Shown here: piece after piece, positions 14,461-25,641 of the stretch
How positions within the stretch are numbered: the stretch's first letter is position 1
Layout: the number at the start of each line of letters is the position of its first letter
From: Chrysopilus asiliformis
Lineage: Eukaryota > Arthropoda > Insecta > Diptera > Rhagionidae
Direction of reading: 5' to 3'
DNA: 64,000 bases
Assembly: GCA_964034945.1 (NCBI GenBank)
Contig: OZ035960.1
Location: 50,781,706-50,845,705, forward strand
The notes under the pieces: generated by a model
What the model saw: the letters and a program-made list of their open reading frames with translations, nothing else
The model's database searches: none
Told to the model about the DNA's origin: nothing
Made by a program: the position numbers and the translations under genes

Positions 14461-17400
14461 AAAGTATTCGTTTAAAAATATTGTGTGAAAACATTTAAGA
14501 CTACATTTATTAAAATCTAAAAAACAAACATTTTAAATCAATAAACTTGAACATGAAAACGGTATTCTCGGAAATCTGCAGGATGAAATTTATCTTTCGT
14601 ATAAGATAATCAGAAAAAACACAAGTTTTATCCTTTGTTTGACATATTTCTCATTTTAAACGAAAGTATAACTCATATTTGGTGCGATTCTGTTAAACTA
14701 TGGGATAAAATTCATCTATTAATTAATACTTTTCAGCAATAATCGGATGCATGTAATATTTCTGAGATGGCTTTCATCCTTAAATAGGCGAAAAAATATG
14801 ATTTCCAAAAGGATAATTTCATCCAATATTATCTTTTTGCAAAAGCACATGGTTTTCCCAAAATAAGGGTGGACGGCTATTTATCTCCAAAATAAGTCCA
14901 AAGGATGAATTGCAACCCCAAAAATTTAAGAGGGTCTAGAATTTTGTGTATATGGCAACGTATATGCCACTAAAAGTGTTTGTTATTTAGTGAAAAACAC
15001 CCACTAAAAGTGTTTGTTATTTAGTGAAAAATGCGTCTCGTATTCGAAAAATTCTTGTGGGGTTTTAGAATTAACTCTTTAGCACTGGTAAAGTCTAAAT
15101 AATTTAAGTAATGGATGCCCCATTTAACAACATGAGAGCAAATAAGAAATGATATTTCCCTCCAATCTACTCGTACAGCCAATCGAATCCTTCTTATCCC
15201 CTGTGTTGCGCCATATTGAAAATTGTTTTTCGTCTCCTATGACTTGGTTTACTTTACACTTGTGGCAATGGTCTACCAGTTATGGTTTAAAATACGTTTT
15301 TCTGCGTATAAATGTCAATTGGAAGTAACGCAAAAAAAAATTTCCCCTTAAATTCAAATCCCGCAAAACATGATTAAAAGCCGTCGGAAATTTACTTACG
15401 ACCTGAGATGAAATTTCTTCTCTCACTTCCGCATTTACAATAATGAAAATCACAGTGCCGTGAGATCATAAAATCATTTGCTGTGAAATGTGAAGCAAAC
15501 TTAAATTTTATTTTCATTTTCTTTTTGAATTCGAACTCAAACAGCAGATTTTTGGCCCCTTACTTACATCCACCTCCTAGAATTTCTCCTGAAATTATAG
15601 TGAAATTATTATTTAATGGTTCGCACATGACTGAGCAGGTCTCTTAACTTGAAAAACATCCTGGCTCTGGCTGGTAAGAACTCCTTAACATGGGATGTTG
15701 GGATGTGTTTGTAAATGGCACCCTGGTTCCACCCTAAAATCTACAAACAATTCATAGATTCACTTCTCACATTATCACTTTTTAGTTAAAAGCTTTTAGA
15801 TCAGAAGAAGAACACAACGAGAACGTTTATATTTTACCAACTCATAAATCGTTAGTGTCCCACCTAATTTTCATTTTATGCAAGGGTAAACACCCCCCAA
15901 TAAGAACGAACGATGCAACACAGCAGAAGTTTCAGTAAATTATTTTTAAATTTGGATTTAATTGTATGAAAATAATAAGTGGTGACTCCGATTGCTTTAT
16001 TAGCATTTTATGGGATTTTTATTGGTTAAGGCAGATTTTTAAATTAGAATGTGCTAATTTTGAATTATCTTGAAGGATTTCTGATCGAGAATCAGCAGCA
16101 TAGCGTTAGGAAAATTTATGAAAATGTTGGAAATTTAAGATGTTTAAAAAAATATGTCTGTAGTTTGTGTAGTGATACATAAATGTTAGTTCGATATTGC
16201 GAAAATTTTTCCTAGAATTTCTATTGAAGTTAGAAATTATCCTTCTACACGAAAAAAAAAATCTGTAGTTCCAAATTAGCTACAAACGTAGAGCCAAAAT
16301 TTTATACCATAAATATGGACAATATAATTTCCAAACGAGATATATAATATTCTTGATGTAACAAAAAATGAAATAAATTTATCTCAAATTGTTCTCATCG
16401 TGAAACAAGAAACAAATTATTTCCAAATTGCAATATTTTTCTCTCAGTGTACCTTTTTATACATATACAAATTTTTCTACCCCATCATCCGATTGCACTT
16501 GCCGGCATTCATCCCGGTTTCTGTTTGTATATCACGCTCCACCATGCACTAACTTTTATAAACTTTTGCCGGCACAACTTCCGAACTAAGAAAAGGCGGC
16601 GCAGGAGCTTTTTATCATTTTGTGAGGCTCATAAATCTGAAGTCGACATCGGATATGCATTCGGCAGTCATTTTCACATTTATGTGAACATAACCTTCTT
16701 CTGTACCATGATATGACATTGCCAAGTACCTAAACTATAGTCTGTGAATACTATTTGTGTGCAAGTTAATTTCACTCTGGAACCATTCTGCATTTGACGG
16801 CCTAGCATAAATTATATTTACTCGTAACTACAAACATGTGTGTCTATGAAAATATTTATATTTTTATGTCTGTGGGATTTTTTTTTTTTGATTATTATTT
16901 TTTTCCAGTTTGTTGCTGTCAACTGTAGATATGCTAGACATTTATTTATGTGCTTTAGCCATCTAATGGCATTGGAAAAAATCAGTCATATGCGAGAGTC
17001 TGGAGACGGCGATAAGAATTTATCCATTTGGCATCGACCTATTGCGAAATTACGAAGAAATGTGTGCACACACAATTAACCAATAAACTAATTACCCAGA
17101 GACGAATCATTATCCATTATTAAGTTATTACTCAATTAGAGCTTATTATTTATGATTTCAATCTCTCCACGTTATTCGAACTCAAGCATCTCGCAATGTC
17201 GTGTACGTAATTTCGGATAGAATTTTAGGATTCGACAACATGAAAAATAAATTATGAACGATTCTTTATGAGGTATAATGAATTTACTCTTTGATATACA
17301 AGCGCAGATGGAAAGCTAGCAGAAATACGAGGAAAAAAAATTCAGTTCAAAAAATTCTGAAAAAAATGATGATACCAAAAACTCACTTCGAAAATTGGAA

Positions 17401-17640
17401 GAAAAACCTCTGGAGAAAATGTTTATGCATAGCTTAATTCACCTACAGCTGAGATGATACCTTTCTTACATAATTTAAACTCATCTACTCATAAACGCAG
17501 AAAAAAGATAGCAAATTTGACTATTTTATAATGTGGAATCGTGAAAATTAACTATTCTGGGGATAGTCCCGGTTTTTCATTATAAAGTAGTTAGACTTTG
17601 TATATTTTTTTCTGCGAAGCCAAATACCATTCACTTACCA
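14461..17640. other. Largely unique intergenic DNA
   Basis: No gene is supported. A 31-bp tandem duplication (ACTAAAAGTGTTTGTTATTT core) lies at 14967..14997 and 15001..15031. The part at about 16440..17240 has a less extreme base composition and no repeat signature, so it is a possible regulatory segment; I see no diagnostic site cluster. The open frames here (16447..16716, 16840..17079) are not recognisable proteins. Confidence 0.35.
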
Positions 17641-17827
17641 AAGTATCACAGTATATCCGAAACCACTAAACCAATTGCCATGAAATTTTGCACACATATT
17701 CGTCTTACCTCATAGGTGCTCGCTAAGAAGCGGTTTTTCAAAATTCCACCCCTAAGGCGACAAACGAGAGGAGAGTAGAGGGTTATTGTTATAAAACAAT
17801 GATTTTTGCCACGAAGCCTGCCCGCTA
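17641..17827 (+). repeat. Dispersed repeat family C, left part, split by a MITE
   Basis: The phrase ATATCCGAAACCACTAAACC and following text, together with 18402..18545 (GTTTTTGGGGTCGCTGAAGA and AATTTTTCTTCGGAAAAATT), is one repeat copy interrupted by the MITE at 17831. An inverted copy of the right part is at 20655..20945. Confidence 0.6.
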
Positions 17828-17830
17828 TAA

Positions 17831-18398
17831 TGCGGCGGTCACACGACGCTATTTTGCCAGCCGCTGGCTGCTGTTGGTTAGTAGAGCTGGCAAGTAGCAA
17901 CAGCAGCTAGCAGAAATAGGTGTGAACCCTCTCAGTACGCTGGCTGCTGTTGCTACTTGCCAGCTCTACTAACCAACAGCAGCCAGCGTACTGAGAGGGT
18001 TCACACGATTTATACTTTAGTAGCGCTGGAAAGTAGCAAAACAGTGGTTTTTGAATCTGGGAGATTTTTTTAAATAATAAACGTTACACACAAATTTAAA
18101 TAAATAAACGTAAAATAACAACTTACAATAAACAAACTTTACCACTTATCAGATTTTGGACAGCTCAGAAACCATGTGACAGGGTCACGTGATCCCTAGT
18201 AGCGCTGGCAAAGTAGAACGGTCTCTACTTCACTAGCGCTGGCAAAGTAGAACGGTCTCTACTTCACTAGCGCTGCTAAAATCATCACGCTCCTGCTGGT
18301 AGTAGCAACGCACTAGGGTTCACACAGTGCTGCTGAAACGACTGCTAACAGCCAAACAGTCACTAGCGCTAGCAAAACAGCGTCGTGTGACTGCCGCA
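17831..18398. mobile_element. PIF/Harbinger-type MITE with internal palindrome
   Basis: The TIRs are TGCGGCGGTCACACGACGCT and (complement) TGCGGCAGTCACACGACGCT. TAA flanks both ends (17828..17830 and 18399..18401). Inside is a fold-back built on GCTGGCTGCTGTTG (main arms about 17921..17950 and 17972..18004, plus another inverted copy from 17857), and a 35-bp tandem pair around AGCGCTGGCAAAGTAGAACG (18198..18270). No transposase remains. Confidence 0.88.
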
Positions 18399-18401
18399 TA
18401 A

Positions 18402-18560
18402 GAGGCTGAAAATTGTCACTCGATAGTTTTTGGGGTCGCTGAAGACGAATCTGGTGTTGGACTTTCAAAATTCGAAATGGGAAGTCCTGTATGGATAACT
18501 CAAATATCCTTTTTTTAATTTTTCTTCGGAAAAATTGGCATTAAGAGGTTTTTGAGTCCA
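18402..18560 (+). repeat. Dispersed repeat family C, right part
   Basis: Continuation of the copy started at 17641. It matches the complement of 20690..20815 over GTCGCTGA..ACGAATCTGGTGTTGGA..TTCAAAA and the AATTTTTC..GGAAAAATTGGCATTA phrase. Confidence 0.65.
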
Positions 18561-18689
18561 TATAAAAAACATGTTCTGAACATATATTTTGGTGAATCTC
18601 CGACAAGAAGGAATCAGCTGGTAATTTGGTATCTTCGTACATATTTGGTAATTTCGTGCTTATATTAGTGTTTATATTTAGTGGAAATT

Positions 18690-19249
18690 GGGATATTAGG
18701 TAAGACAATTGGTGGGGACGAATTTGAAGACTTAGATATCATGGAAGTCCTTGCAAGCAATGAAGAACATATGACTGCTGACGATATTTTGACACAGTTC
18801 GGCGATAATTATTGCGACGAAAATGATGAAAGGGAAGTTATAGAGATTATAAGAAAGAAAAACCTTACGCACGAAAAACTGGCATATTTTTTAATGCTTG
18901 GTAGTCAACTTTAATAAGAAGCTCTTATATGGACCCTGATATGGAGCGTGCCTTAAAATTTCGGTGAAATTTGACAGCCGCTTTAGCCCCATACGTAGAA
19001 ATGTATAATGAAAAACAAAAATCGGGTAATCAATCACTATTTTTTCAAAAAGATTAGTAATACATATCATATCTTTGTATTACTTTAAATATGTCGTTAA
19101 ATAAAAACTTTTTCTATTTTTTTTGGAGTTTTTCTAATATCTGGGACCTAACCCCAATATTTCATACAAAGTAGGGTTCACAGTGCGCGGTTTCGCAGTG
19201 CGCGCTCTTTTTGTGGAACGTATCTACCGCGCAGTTCGAGGGATTACTG
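18690..19249 (+). pseudogene. pogo/Tigger-like transposase C-terminus and 3' TIR (fossil)
   Basis: Two adjacent frames encode an acidic C-terminal stretch (DIMEVLASNEEHMTADDIL at 18738 on) and then, after a single frameshift near 18914 and one in-frame TGA, MERALKF and LTAALAPYVEMYNEKQKSG. This ending is characteristic of CENP-B/Tigger-type pogo transposases. Downstream comes a TIR-like end whose complement starts CAGTAATCCCTCGAACTGCG, followed by TA. That end closely resembles Tigger termini. The catalytic domain and 5' end are missing. Confidence 0.75.
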
Positions 19250-19251
19250 TA

Positions 19252-19588
19252 TGTTCTATGCATTTAATACAGCCGTCCATATAATCGCGAGTTCATTGTA
19301 ATTATCGAATATTTTTAATTTAAATTTAATTTCACAGTATTATTCAATTGTGGCTAGGGGAAATTTGGTATACTTAAATAGAAGTGCCCTCGATAGAAAC
19401 AAATATATATGGTATTTTAATATGGCTTATAAGCCTATAGCCCAAAAATTATCACAGTAAAATATTAAAATATTGAAGGTCGAGAAATTCAATATATAAT
19501 TTTGCGTAACATATTTTATGGATTAAAATAATATTTCCCCATTATTAAAAATTTGGCGAAATATTAGCCATGTGAATTATATTTTACT
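19252..19588. other. Unassigned AT-rich DNA
   Basis: Nothing recognisable between the Tigger relic and the piggyBac element. Confidence 0.4.
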
Positions 19589-20311
19589 TTAACCCTAATA
19601 GAGTCTTATGGTCATTTCCGACCAAAAGCATAATGTTTGGAATCATAACTCCTATAATTTTTAATATTTTAAGTAGATATTTTAAATCTGTGCTTCTTTT
19701 TTTCAAATACACCTTTTTCAATCAATAAAATAAAAAAAGTTATGCTAGATTTTTGTGTATAAAAATAATCACATTGAAGGCCCTTTGGTCGAAAATGACC
19801 ATAATCAGTTTTAATATAAATTTTTTTTGAATTGCGTAATCTAGTTAACCATGATATTTCTGGTGACATTTTGGTGACTAAATACTAATGTGACGCTAAA
19901 CTAGAAAGAACATTTGCACACCCGATTACTCATTCTTGCATCGACACGCATTCAAACAGTGCGTTTTTGTGAGCATGTTTTTTGCATGAATGTTTCGTGT
20001 TTCGTTTCCTTCTTCTCAACAGTAATTGATGACAAAACTTTTCAGTAACTATTTCAAGTGTAGACATGGCTATGTCAAGTATAAACGCAGGTGAATATTC
20101 TTATTCCGTAATCTAGTATGCCCTGATATTTTCAGTAACATTTTTGAAAGCATCAAATTCAGTCTTGATTATTGAAATTTGAAAAAGTGAATTCTGTCTA
20201 ATATTATTTTACTCTGCGGTTATATCAAGGTAATAAATATTATTTACTTATTTTGTTCAGCGATTAAAAAAAATACTTCTCTACCGATAAATATAGTTTG
20301 AATTTCAAAAA

Positions 20312-20545
20312 ATGTGTGATCAAAATTTGGCGGATGCTGAAATTGAAGCCTTGATTATGATGAGCGATGAAGAGGAAGAGGTTTCCGAAATTGAAGACAA
20401 TATATCAGATAATGATGAATATTGCTCCTCAGATGATGATGAGGTTTTTGAATATGACGATGGTCATGAAACCTTGTTGTCAAAAGACAAATTAATTCGG
20501 TGGCAATCAGAGCCATTTCAAACAAAAAAAAAAAGTTTTTTTTAC
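20312..20545 (+). pseudogene. piggyBac-like transposase, N-terminal fragment
   Basis: Starts MCDQNLADAEIEALIMMSDE and continues into a strongly acidic Asp/Glu/Ser stretch, then LLSKDKLIRWQSEPF. An acidic N-terminus followed by 'SKDgxxWxsxP' is the usual start of piggyBac (PGBD) transposases. The similarity ends at a poly-A run at about 20524, and the catalytic DDD domain is absent. It lies inside the TTAA-flanked element, which supports the assignment. Confidence 0.75.
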
Positions 20546-20654
20546 ATATTTTATACAAGAATGAAATATGTCCCTTATTTTTTTTCTATACTAGCAGACC
20601 ATACGTTCCCAGCTTAAAGTTTTTTGTATAAATTTTAGAATGCCAAAAAACTAT

Positions 20655-20945
20655 AAAAGCTTTTTAAAAAACCTTACAGGACCTTCTGTTTCGAGTTTTG
20701 AAATTCCAACACCAGATTCGTGATCAGCGACCCCAAAAACCACATAATGCCAATTTTTCCGGGAGAAAATGATAAAAAGGATATTTGCGTTATCCTTACA
20801 GGACCTTCCATTTCGAATAGCTAAAAACCGGCTCCTGGCAACCCAGATAATTTTACAAAAAACCGCATAAAAATCGGTCCAGTAGTTTTTGAGTTTTGTA
20901 ACTTCAAACCAACCAACCAACAAACTTCCATTTTTATATATATAT
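20655..20945 (-). repeat. Dispersed repeat family C, minus orientation, inside piggyBac
   Basis: Contains ACCGCATAAAAATCGGTCCA followed by an ACTTCAAACCAACCAACCAA-like run into a short (TA)n tail. The left part is inverted relative to 18402..18545. The (TA)n end suggests insertion by a retroposon-like process, but this is inference. Confidence 0.65.
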
Positions 20946-21147
20946 AGATAAAAATGAACTATTATTTTCTTTTTGTTAAAAAAATACTTTTGTTTTTGTT
21001 TTGTAATTTTAAGATACTGAAATACAAATATTAAATATTGTAGAAAACATACTTATCAAGAACTTTTCATCGATAAACTACGCATTGGTCGAAAATGACC
21101 ACTAAGATACTTAGCGTGCATCAGAATAAGGGACGTATGAGGGTTAA

Positions 21148-22604
21148 ATCAAATACTGATTTCAAATTTAAATTCTCTTTCATGTCAATTTCAGTCACAT
21201 TAGTCTTTCATTAGGCTTCCGAAATTTTCAATTAAATGCACGCCATTTAGTTCCCAAAAAGTTGTTTTATGACCAATTTTAAATTCTCAGAATTAGTAAT
21301 CAATAAATTTTAAAAAGTGTGACTTCCTTGTGTAAAGGGGCGGTACACTTTAAACAAATTGAACAAAGAACCGGAAGAAACACTCTTTAAAGACTTCGAT
21401 GCTGGACCGACTTCTTAAGATAGAATGCGATGAACACAATAAAAATCGACCGACTTCTGATCGAAATTTAAGTAACGGTTATATTAATATGGCAATTTAA
21501 AAAGTGTCTCTTAGAATCCCAAAATATCGACGGCTTTTATTGAGGGTAGTTATCACCTCATCATCTCAATGTACTCGAAGAATCCTGAAGATGTGAACAA
21601 AAAAAACACCTTGCTCTCGACTACGCCGATATAAAAATGCACAAACCGATCGTGACTTGGCGCTAAGAGAAATACCAACATCTTTTCGGTATGTTCTGCA
21701 ACTCTACATTTATGGTGTTGGATTATAAACTACTACATATTTTAGTGCAACTGCATCATAGTCTGCATCGTAATGCTCCAAAGTCGAGACAGTATCAAAT
21801 CGAAATCCATACAATATGCTGTGCTGCTGATGGTTCTGGTCGCTGAATGTTGAATATTGGACATTACCGATGGGCTTGGCCACTTCCTATACTTGAATCT
21901 TGTATAGTTGTTAGGCCGATGGCTCTTAACTGTTCGCTGTCATGTACCCACACATAATCTGGTAGCCGTGCAACATTTTCAATGGAGCCACCTATTAAGG
22001 TGTCACAGCCGCATCATAAATGATGTAAAAGAATTACTTTTGCGATATTTTAAAAATACATAAATTAAGATTAGCATTAAATATGCTGCTAATGGTGTCT
22101 ACGTGAGGACATCATATGAAGTGAAACACACCAAAAATATAAACGCTCTTAACAATATTATGAGCGAGTTTTTTTTTTGTAAGTCAAACCTTGCAGAATA
22201 TCAAACTAGTGAGAATGACAGTATGATTGTGAATTTCGTATATTGTCTCACGGTTTTGGTGTACGCTAGCTGATTTTTGTACGCAATCTTGAATTTTGAT
22301 CCGCATTTTCCACAAATCTAGAAAAGTATTTTAGCTACAGATGAGATTAACCTCAAAAACTAAACAGTTTATAAAAACTTCCTGTGGTAAAACTCACCCC
22401 AACAGTTTGGTTCTTCAAAATTCAAATAAAATGCAAATAACCTCAATCAGTATTTTCGTTATTCAGAAGCATTTAATAGATCGTCATTGCTTGCGTTTGA
22501 TGGCGCGGTGAGTAGAGTAATTAATTTTAGCCGTTTTGGCATTCAGGATTTGATTCCGGATCCAAAGCAAGGAAATTTATTTTCTTTTAATTTTATTTTC
22601 AAAT
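21148..22604. other. Unassigned intergenic DNA
   Basis: Balanced composition in places (21340..22000) and no open frame of note. It could be a heavily degraded retroelement, but I cannot support one. Confidence 0.35.
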
Positions 22605-22790
22605 CACATCATCATCCTCGGCGCTGCAGCTCTCGAAGAGCCTGGGCCTCCTCAATTGAGGTTTCATAACAGTTTCTTCCTTGCTCCGAAGCTACAGTTT
22701 TTAAATGGATTGCGAACCATGGATGAATTACAACATTTGTAAGGTTTTTACGATGCAAACCATCAACAGCAGAGGCCGTGATAGCAATTT
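22605..22790 (+). mobile_element. Non-LTR retrotransposon 3' UTR fragment
   Basis: GCGCTGCAGCTCTCGAAGAG..CTGGGCCTCCTCAATTGAGG is typical wording of insect LINE 3' UTRs. The following part (CTCAATTGAGG, TTTCATAA, CTACAG, GAACCAT, CATTTGTAAG) runs parallel to 47535..47620 after the longer LINE copy. Confidence 0.65.
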
Positions 22791-22834
22791 CAAGTCACAT
22801 GTTTTTCGGATACAATATTTTTTGTGGTTTTATA

Positions 22835-23000
22835 CTCTACTAGCTTGCAGTACCCGGCGTTGCTCAGACAATAATCAAAAACATAATGATCAATTATGTA
22901 TGTATGGAAAATTCTATATACGGAAAATCCTATATATTTTTAAGGAAATCGCAAACAACCTTTCTATTCGTTCGAGAGAGGGGGAATAAATAGTACAATT
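22835..23000 (+). repeat. Dispersed repeat terminus (ACTAGCTTGCAGTACCCGGC type)
   Basis: The phrase TACTAGCTTGCAGTACCCGG plus CGTTGCTCAGAC is a repeat terminus seen widely in insect genomes. Only one end is present here, and the family class is not determined from the sequence. Confidence 0.5.
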
Positions 23001-23295
23001 TTTCCTGTTAAACACATTTTGTGAAAAGAGAATTGTACCTAAATTTAAATCTCTATACTTAATTTACTCATCAGGTTTTCTAGTTATATACTGGCAAATA
23101 ACCCTAAATTTTCCGTCAATCTAAAGACGCTGGTGTAGTTTTCTTGTTCACCCTTCAGTTTTGTATAATACGAATATTAGAGCATATATCGGGTCTTTCA
23201 ACAAGGACATAACAATTTTGTATTTAAATAAAACACAAAATAATTGAGATATCGGGCTGAAATTTATTCCAGGTGTAGTGGACATGTTACATTTA

Positions 23296-23976
23296 GGGAG
23301 ATGTCCCACTGGTACATCAGCTCCTGCAGCTGACTGATCCCGACATCAGGTCGCGCAGCTGCATGAACTGATTCGATCAGTTGACATGACACACTGAACT
23401 GGGATCAGCTGACCTCAAACGTCAAAATGTCGGACTCGGAGGAAGAACTTCTCCTTATTTCTCTGCTAAAACAACTGAATCTGTGCAATCGTACAAGCAT
23501 CTACCTTTTTCTACAGCTTGTACGATTGCTGTGTTTAATTTTCCTCTTCGATGGACATCGTATTTATTTTCGCTTGTTCAAAAGTTTATTAGTTAAACAG
23601 ACTTGTCAAAATTTTATGATGTTCCCAACTAGTAAATATTGTAAAGTCAACATTATATGAAGTAGAGAGCCTATAACCTAGAGAGTGGCCATGCTACCTT
23701 TATAGACTATGCCACTGATTACAATTAATACCGCCAGACGAAAAAAATATTGAAAATTAACATTTTATTTTATTTAATCTAACAAAAATGACATTAGAAA
23801 CTACCCGACATGTTTCTGATATCAGCTACATTTAGATCAGTTCAAAAAAGTCAGCTTTGTGTCCCAGACATGCAGCTGCACATGTTTTGCAGTGTGCCAT
23901 GCGCCATTGGATTACATGTGCAACTGATATCGGGATCAGTCAGCTGCAGCAGCTGATGGCCAGTGGGACACCTCGC
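23296..23976. mobile_element. PIF/Harbinger-type element nested in mariner
   Basis: The ~50-bp TIRs share TGTCCCACTGG and CTGCAGCTGACTGATCCCGA. TTA lies on both sides (23293..23295 and 23977..23979). The interior open frame from 23427 begins MSDSEEELLLISLLKQ, resembling the N-terminus of Harbinger-type nucleases; it degrades after about 20 codons. Confidence 0.85.
23427..23500 (+). pseudogene. Harbinger-like protein N-terminal remnant
   Basis: MSDSEEELLLISLLKQ is the recurring start of PIF/Harbinger transposases (an acidic run followed by Leu-rich helix). It lies inside a TTA-flanked element with matching TIRs. The rest of the protein is lost, so the call depends on a short motif plus context. 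Confidence 0.5.
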
Positions 23977-24270
23977 TTAAGTATGAAATTCGATGTCGCT
24001 CATATGGCCACCGCGAGCACGTTTGCTGATTGATTCTTTGGAGCCAACTTTTCACCACTCTTCCACACATATCGGCCGGAACGTTGGCAATTTCGCGTTC
24101 GATATTGTTCCTGAGCTCCTCTAACGTTGTTGGCTTGTTGGCATAAACCAAGGACTTAACATATCCCCATAAAAAGAAATCTAACGGCGTTAAATCGCAT
24201 GAGCGAGGTGGCCATTCGACCGGACCATTTCTCGAGATTACACGATTGCGACCACCGATTCAGAATTTCG
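23977..24270 (-). pseudogene. mariner-like transposase, C-terminal fragment
   Basis: On the minus strand it reads RNGPVEWPPRSCDLTPLDFF, then LWGYVKSLVYANKPTTLEEL and an Arg/Glu-rich helix, and with one frameshift ends GGHMSDIEFHT and stop. WPPRS.DLTPLDFFLWG holds the last catalytic Asp of the DD34D-type domain. A TGA about 15 codons before the WPP motif and the frameshift show it is dead. The terminal stop codon coincides with the target of the nested MITE. Confidence 0.88.
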
Positions 24271-24436
24271 GTAGTAAGTTTTAATAATTTTCAAACGTTG
24301 CTCGTTCGTGAACTTCACCACGATAAAAATGTAAACCTTGACTGACGTTTTAGCATTGCCAGATCATAAAAAAAAGTTTTATGGTGCGTTTTTATTAAAA
24401 TACAAAATTGTTATGTCCTTGTTGAAAGACCCTTTA

Positions 24437-24604
24437 CAATATATCTTATTACTGGTTTTATTTTGTAAAAACTCTATGGAAAAGTTTTTTAAGACACATT
24501 CCAATACAAAATTGTATTAAATTTAAGGGCAACCGTGTCGACCCTGTTCCCATTATACGCTCCTTCAAAGTCAAACTGACATTCATGTGGCCGTGCCTAT
24601 CGAT
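24437..24604. other. Unassigned DNA between mariner and a degenerate array
   Basis: Nothing recognisable. Confidence 0.4.
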
Positions 24605-25345
24605 GCTATTTGGGTCCTATAAAACGTTGAAATATCTCCATAAATTATTGGATTCTATCCTATATGTATATATGCGGGACATCCTAATTTAAAATAGGAT
24701 TCGTTCCTAAAATTATAGCACCAAGTCCTATCCGAATAGGATTGGCAATTTTTTGTTATTGGATTCTGTCCAATCTAAAGCAGATAGACAAAAATTTGAG
24801 TTACGAATATACGAGATAGCGAAGTTCGAGGGGTTTGAAAATATTTGACATATCAAACAGCTAGAGCAATAAAATGCCCTGTAATTAAAAATATAAAGTA
24901 GTAGGCAGGTCCAAACTATAAAAACCACGAGTTCGCAAACCACATGCGAATTATAATCGAAGAAAAAAAATGGCTTGAATTACCATATTCTCTGAATCCT
25001 ATTTGCATAGGAATGAGTCCGCGAATATTTAGGATTCATTCCATTTTTTTTTGTAGGACTGAGTCTTACATAACATTGAATTCACTTCTAAAAACAATGG
25101 GAACGATTCCATACCATAATATAGCATTGATTTCATCTCAGTTTAGGAATGGCTCCAGTGAAAACTAGGAACGGGTGCTACTTTCGTGGGAATATGTCCA
25201 TTCTTCTCTCAGGCCTATTACATAGTAATGATTCCACGAAAAGTAGGACTAGTTCCCATATTTATGGAAGCCTTTGCTACAAAATGGTGTTACGAGTTCT
25301 ATAATCGTTTTCCCATATTTTATAGGAACGTTTACTATGCGGATA
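24605..25345. repeat. Degenerate 22-23-bp tandem array
   Basis: Versions of TATAGGAATGATTCC recur every 22-23 bases, clearest at 25007, 25029, 25054, 25075, 25098, 25121, 25142, 25188, 25216 and 25238. Individual units are strongly diverged. Similar units occur in 41940..42110. Confidence 0.6.
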
Positions 25346-25641
25346 ATATACTTAATATACTTTTTTTATTTTTAAATATTTTTCTAAAAAAGCAAATTTC
25401 AAAAATAGTTGCTTGTATATCTGTGGTCACAAGTTGTAAGGGCCTAACTCGACTTTAGCCGTTTTCAATGTTTTTACAGAATTGCCTTCTATTTCCAAAA
25501 TGCTTTTAATTCCACTGACCCGTTAGTTTCTATGACCATTTTTGACCGTTATAGGCTACCCCACCAAACGGCTTAAGTCAAAAAATTTCCAAGTTCCATT
25601 TGGAAGAACGGCTAAAGTCAGATCCCATATATTTTTGTATA

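Larger units (their letters stand above)
19593..21143 (+). mobile_element. piggyBac-type element, internally deleted
   Basis: The ends are CCCTAATAG and (complement) CCCTCATACG, each flanked by TTAA (19589..19592 and 21144..21147), the piggyBac target. A sub-terminal GGTCATTTTCGACCAA motif occurs near both ends (complement at 21087) and again inverted at about 19785. The interior holds a transposase N-terminal fragment and a family C repeat inserted in minus orientation. Confidence 0.85.
23189..24434 (-). mobile_element. mariner-type element, internally deleted, carrying a nested MITE
   Basis: The two ~44-bp TIRs share GGGTCTTTCAACAAGGACAT and continue almost perfectly. TA flanks both ends (23187..23188 and 24435..24436). 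Without the nested 681-bp element the copy is only about 560 bp and keeps the last ~95 codons of its transposase. Confidence 0.92.
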
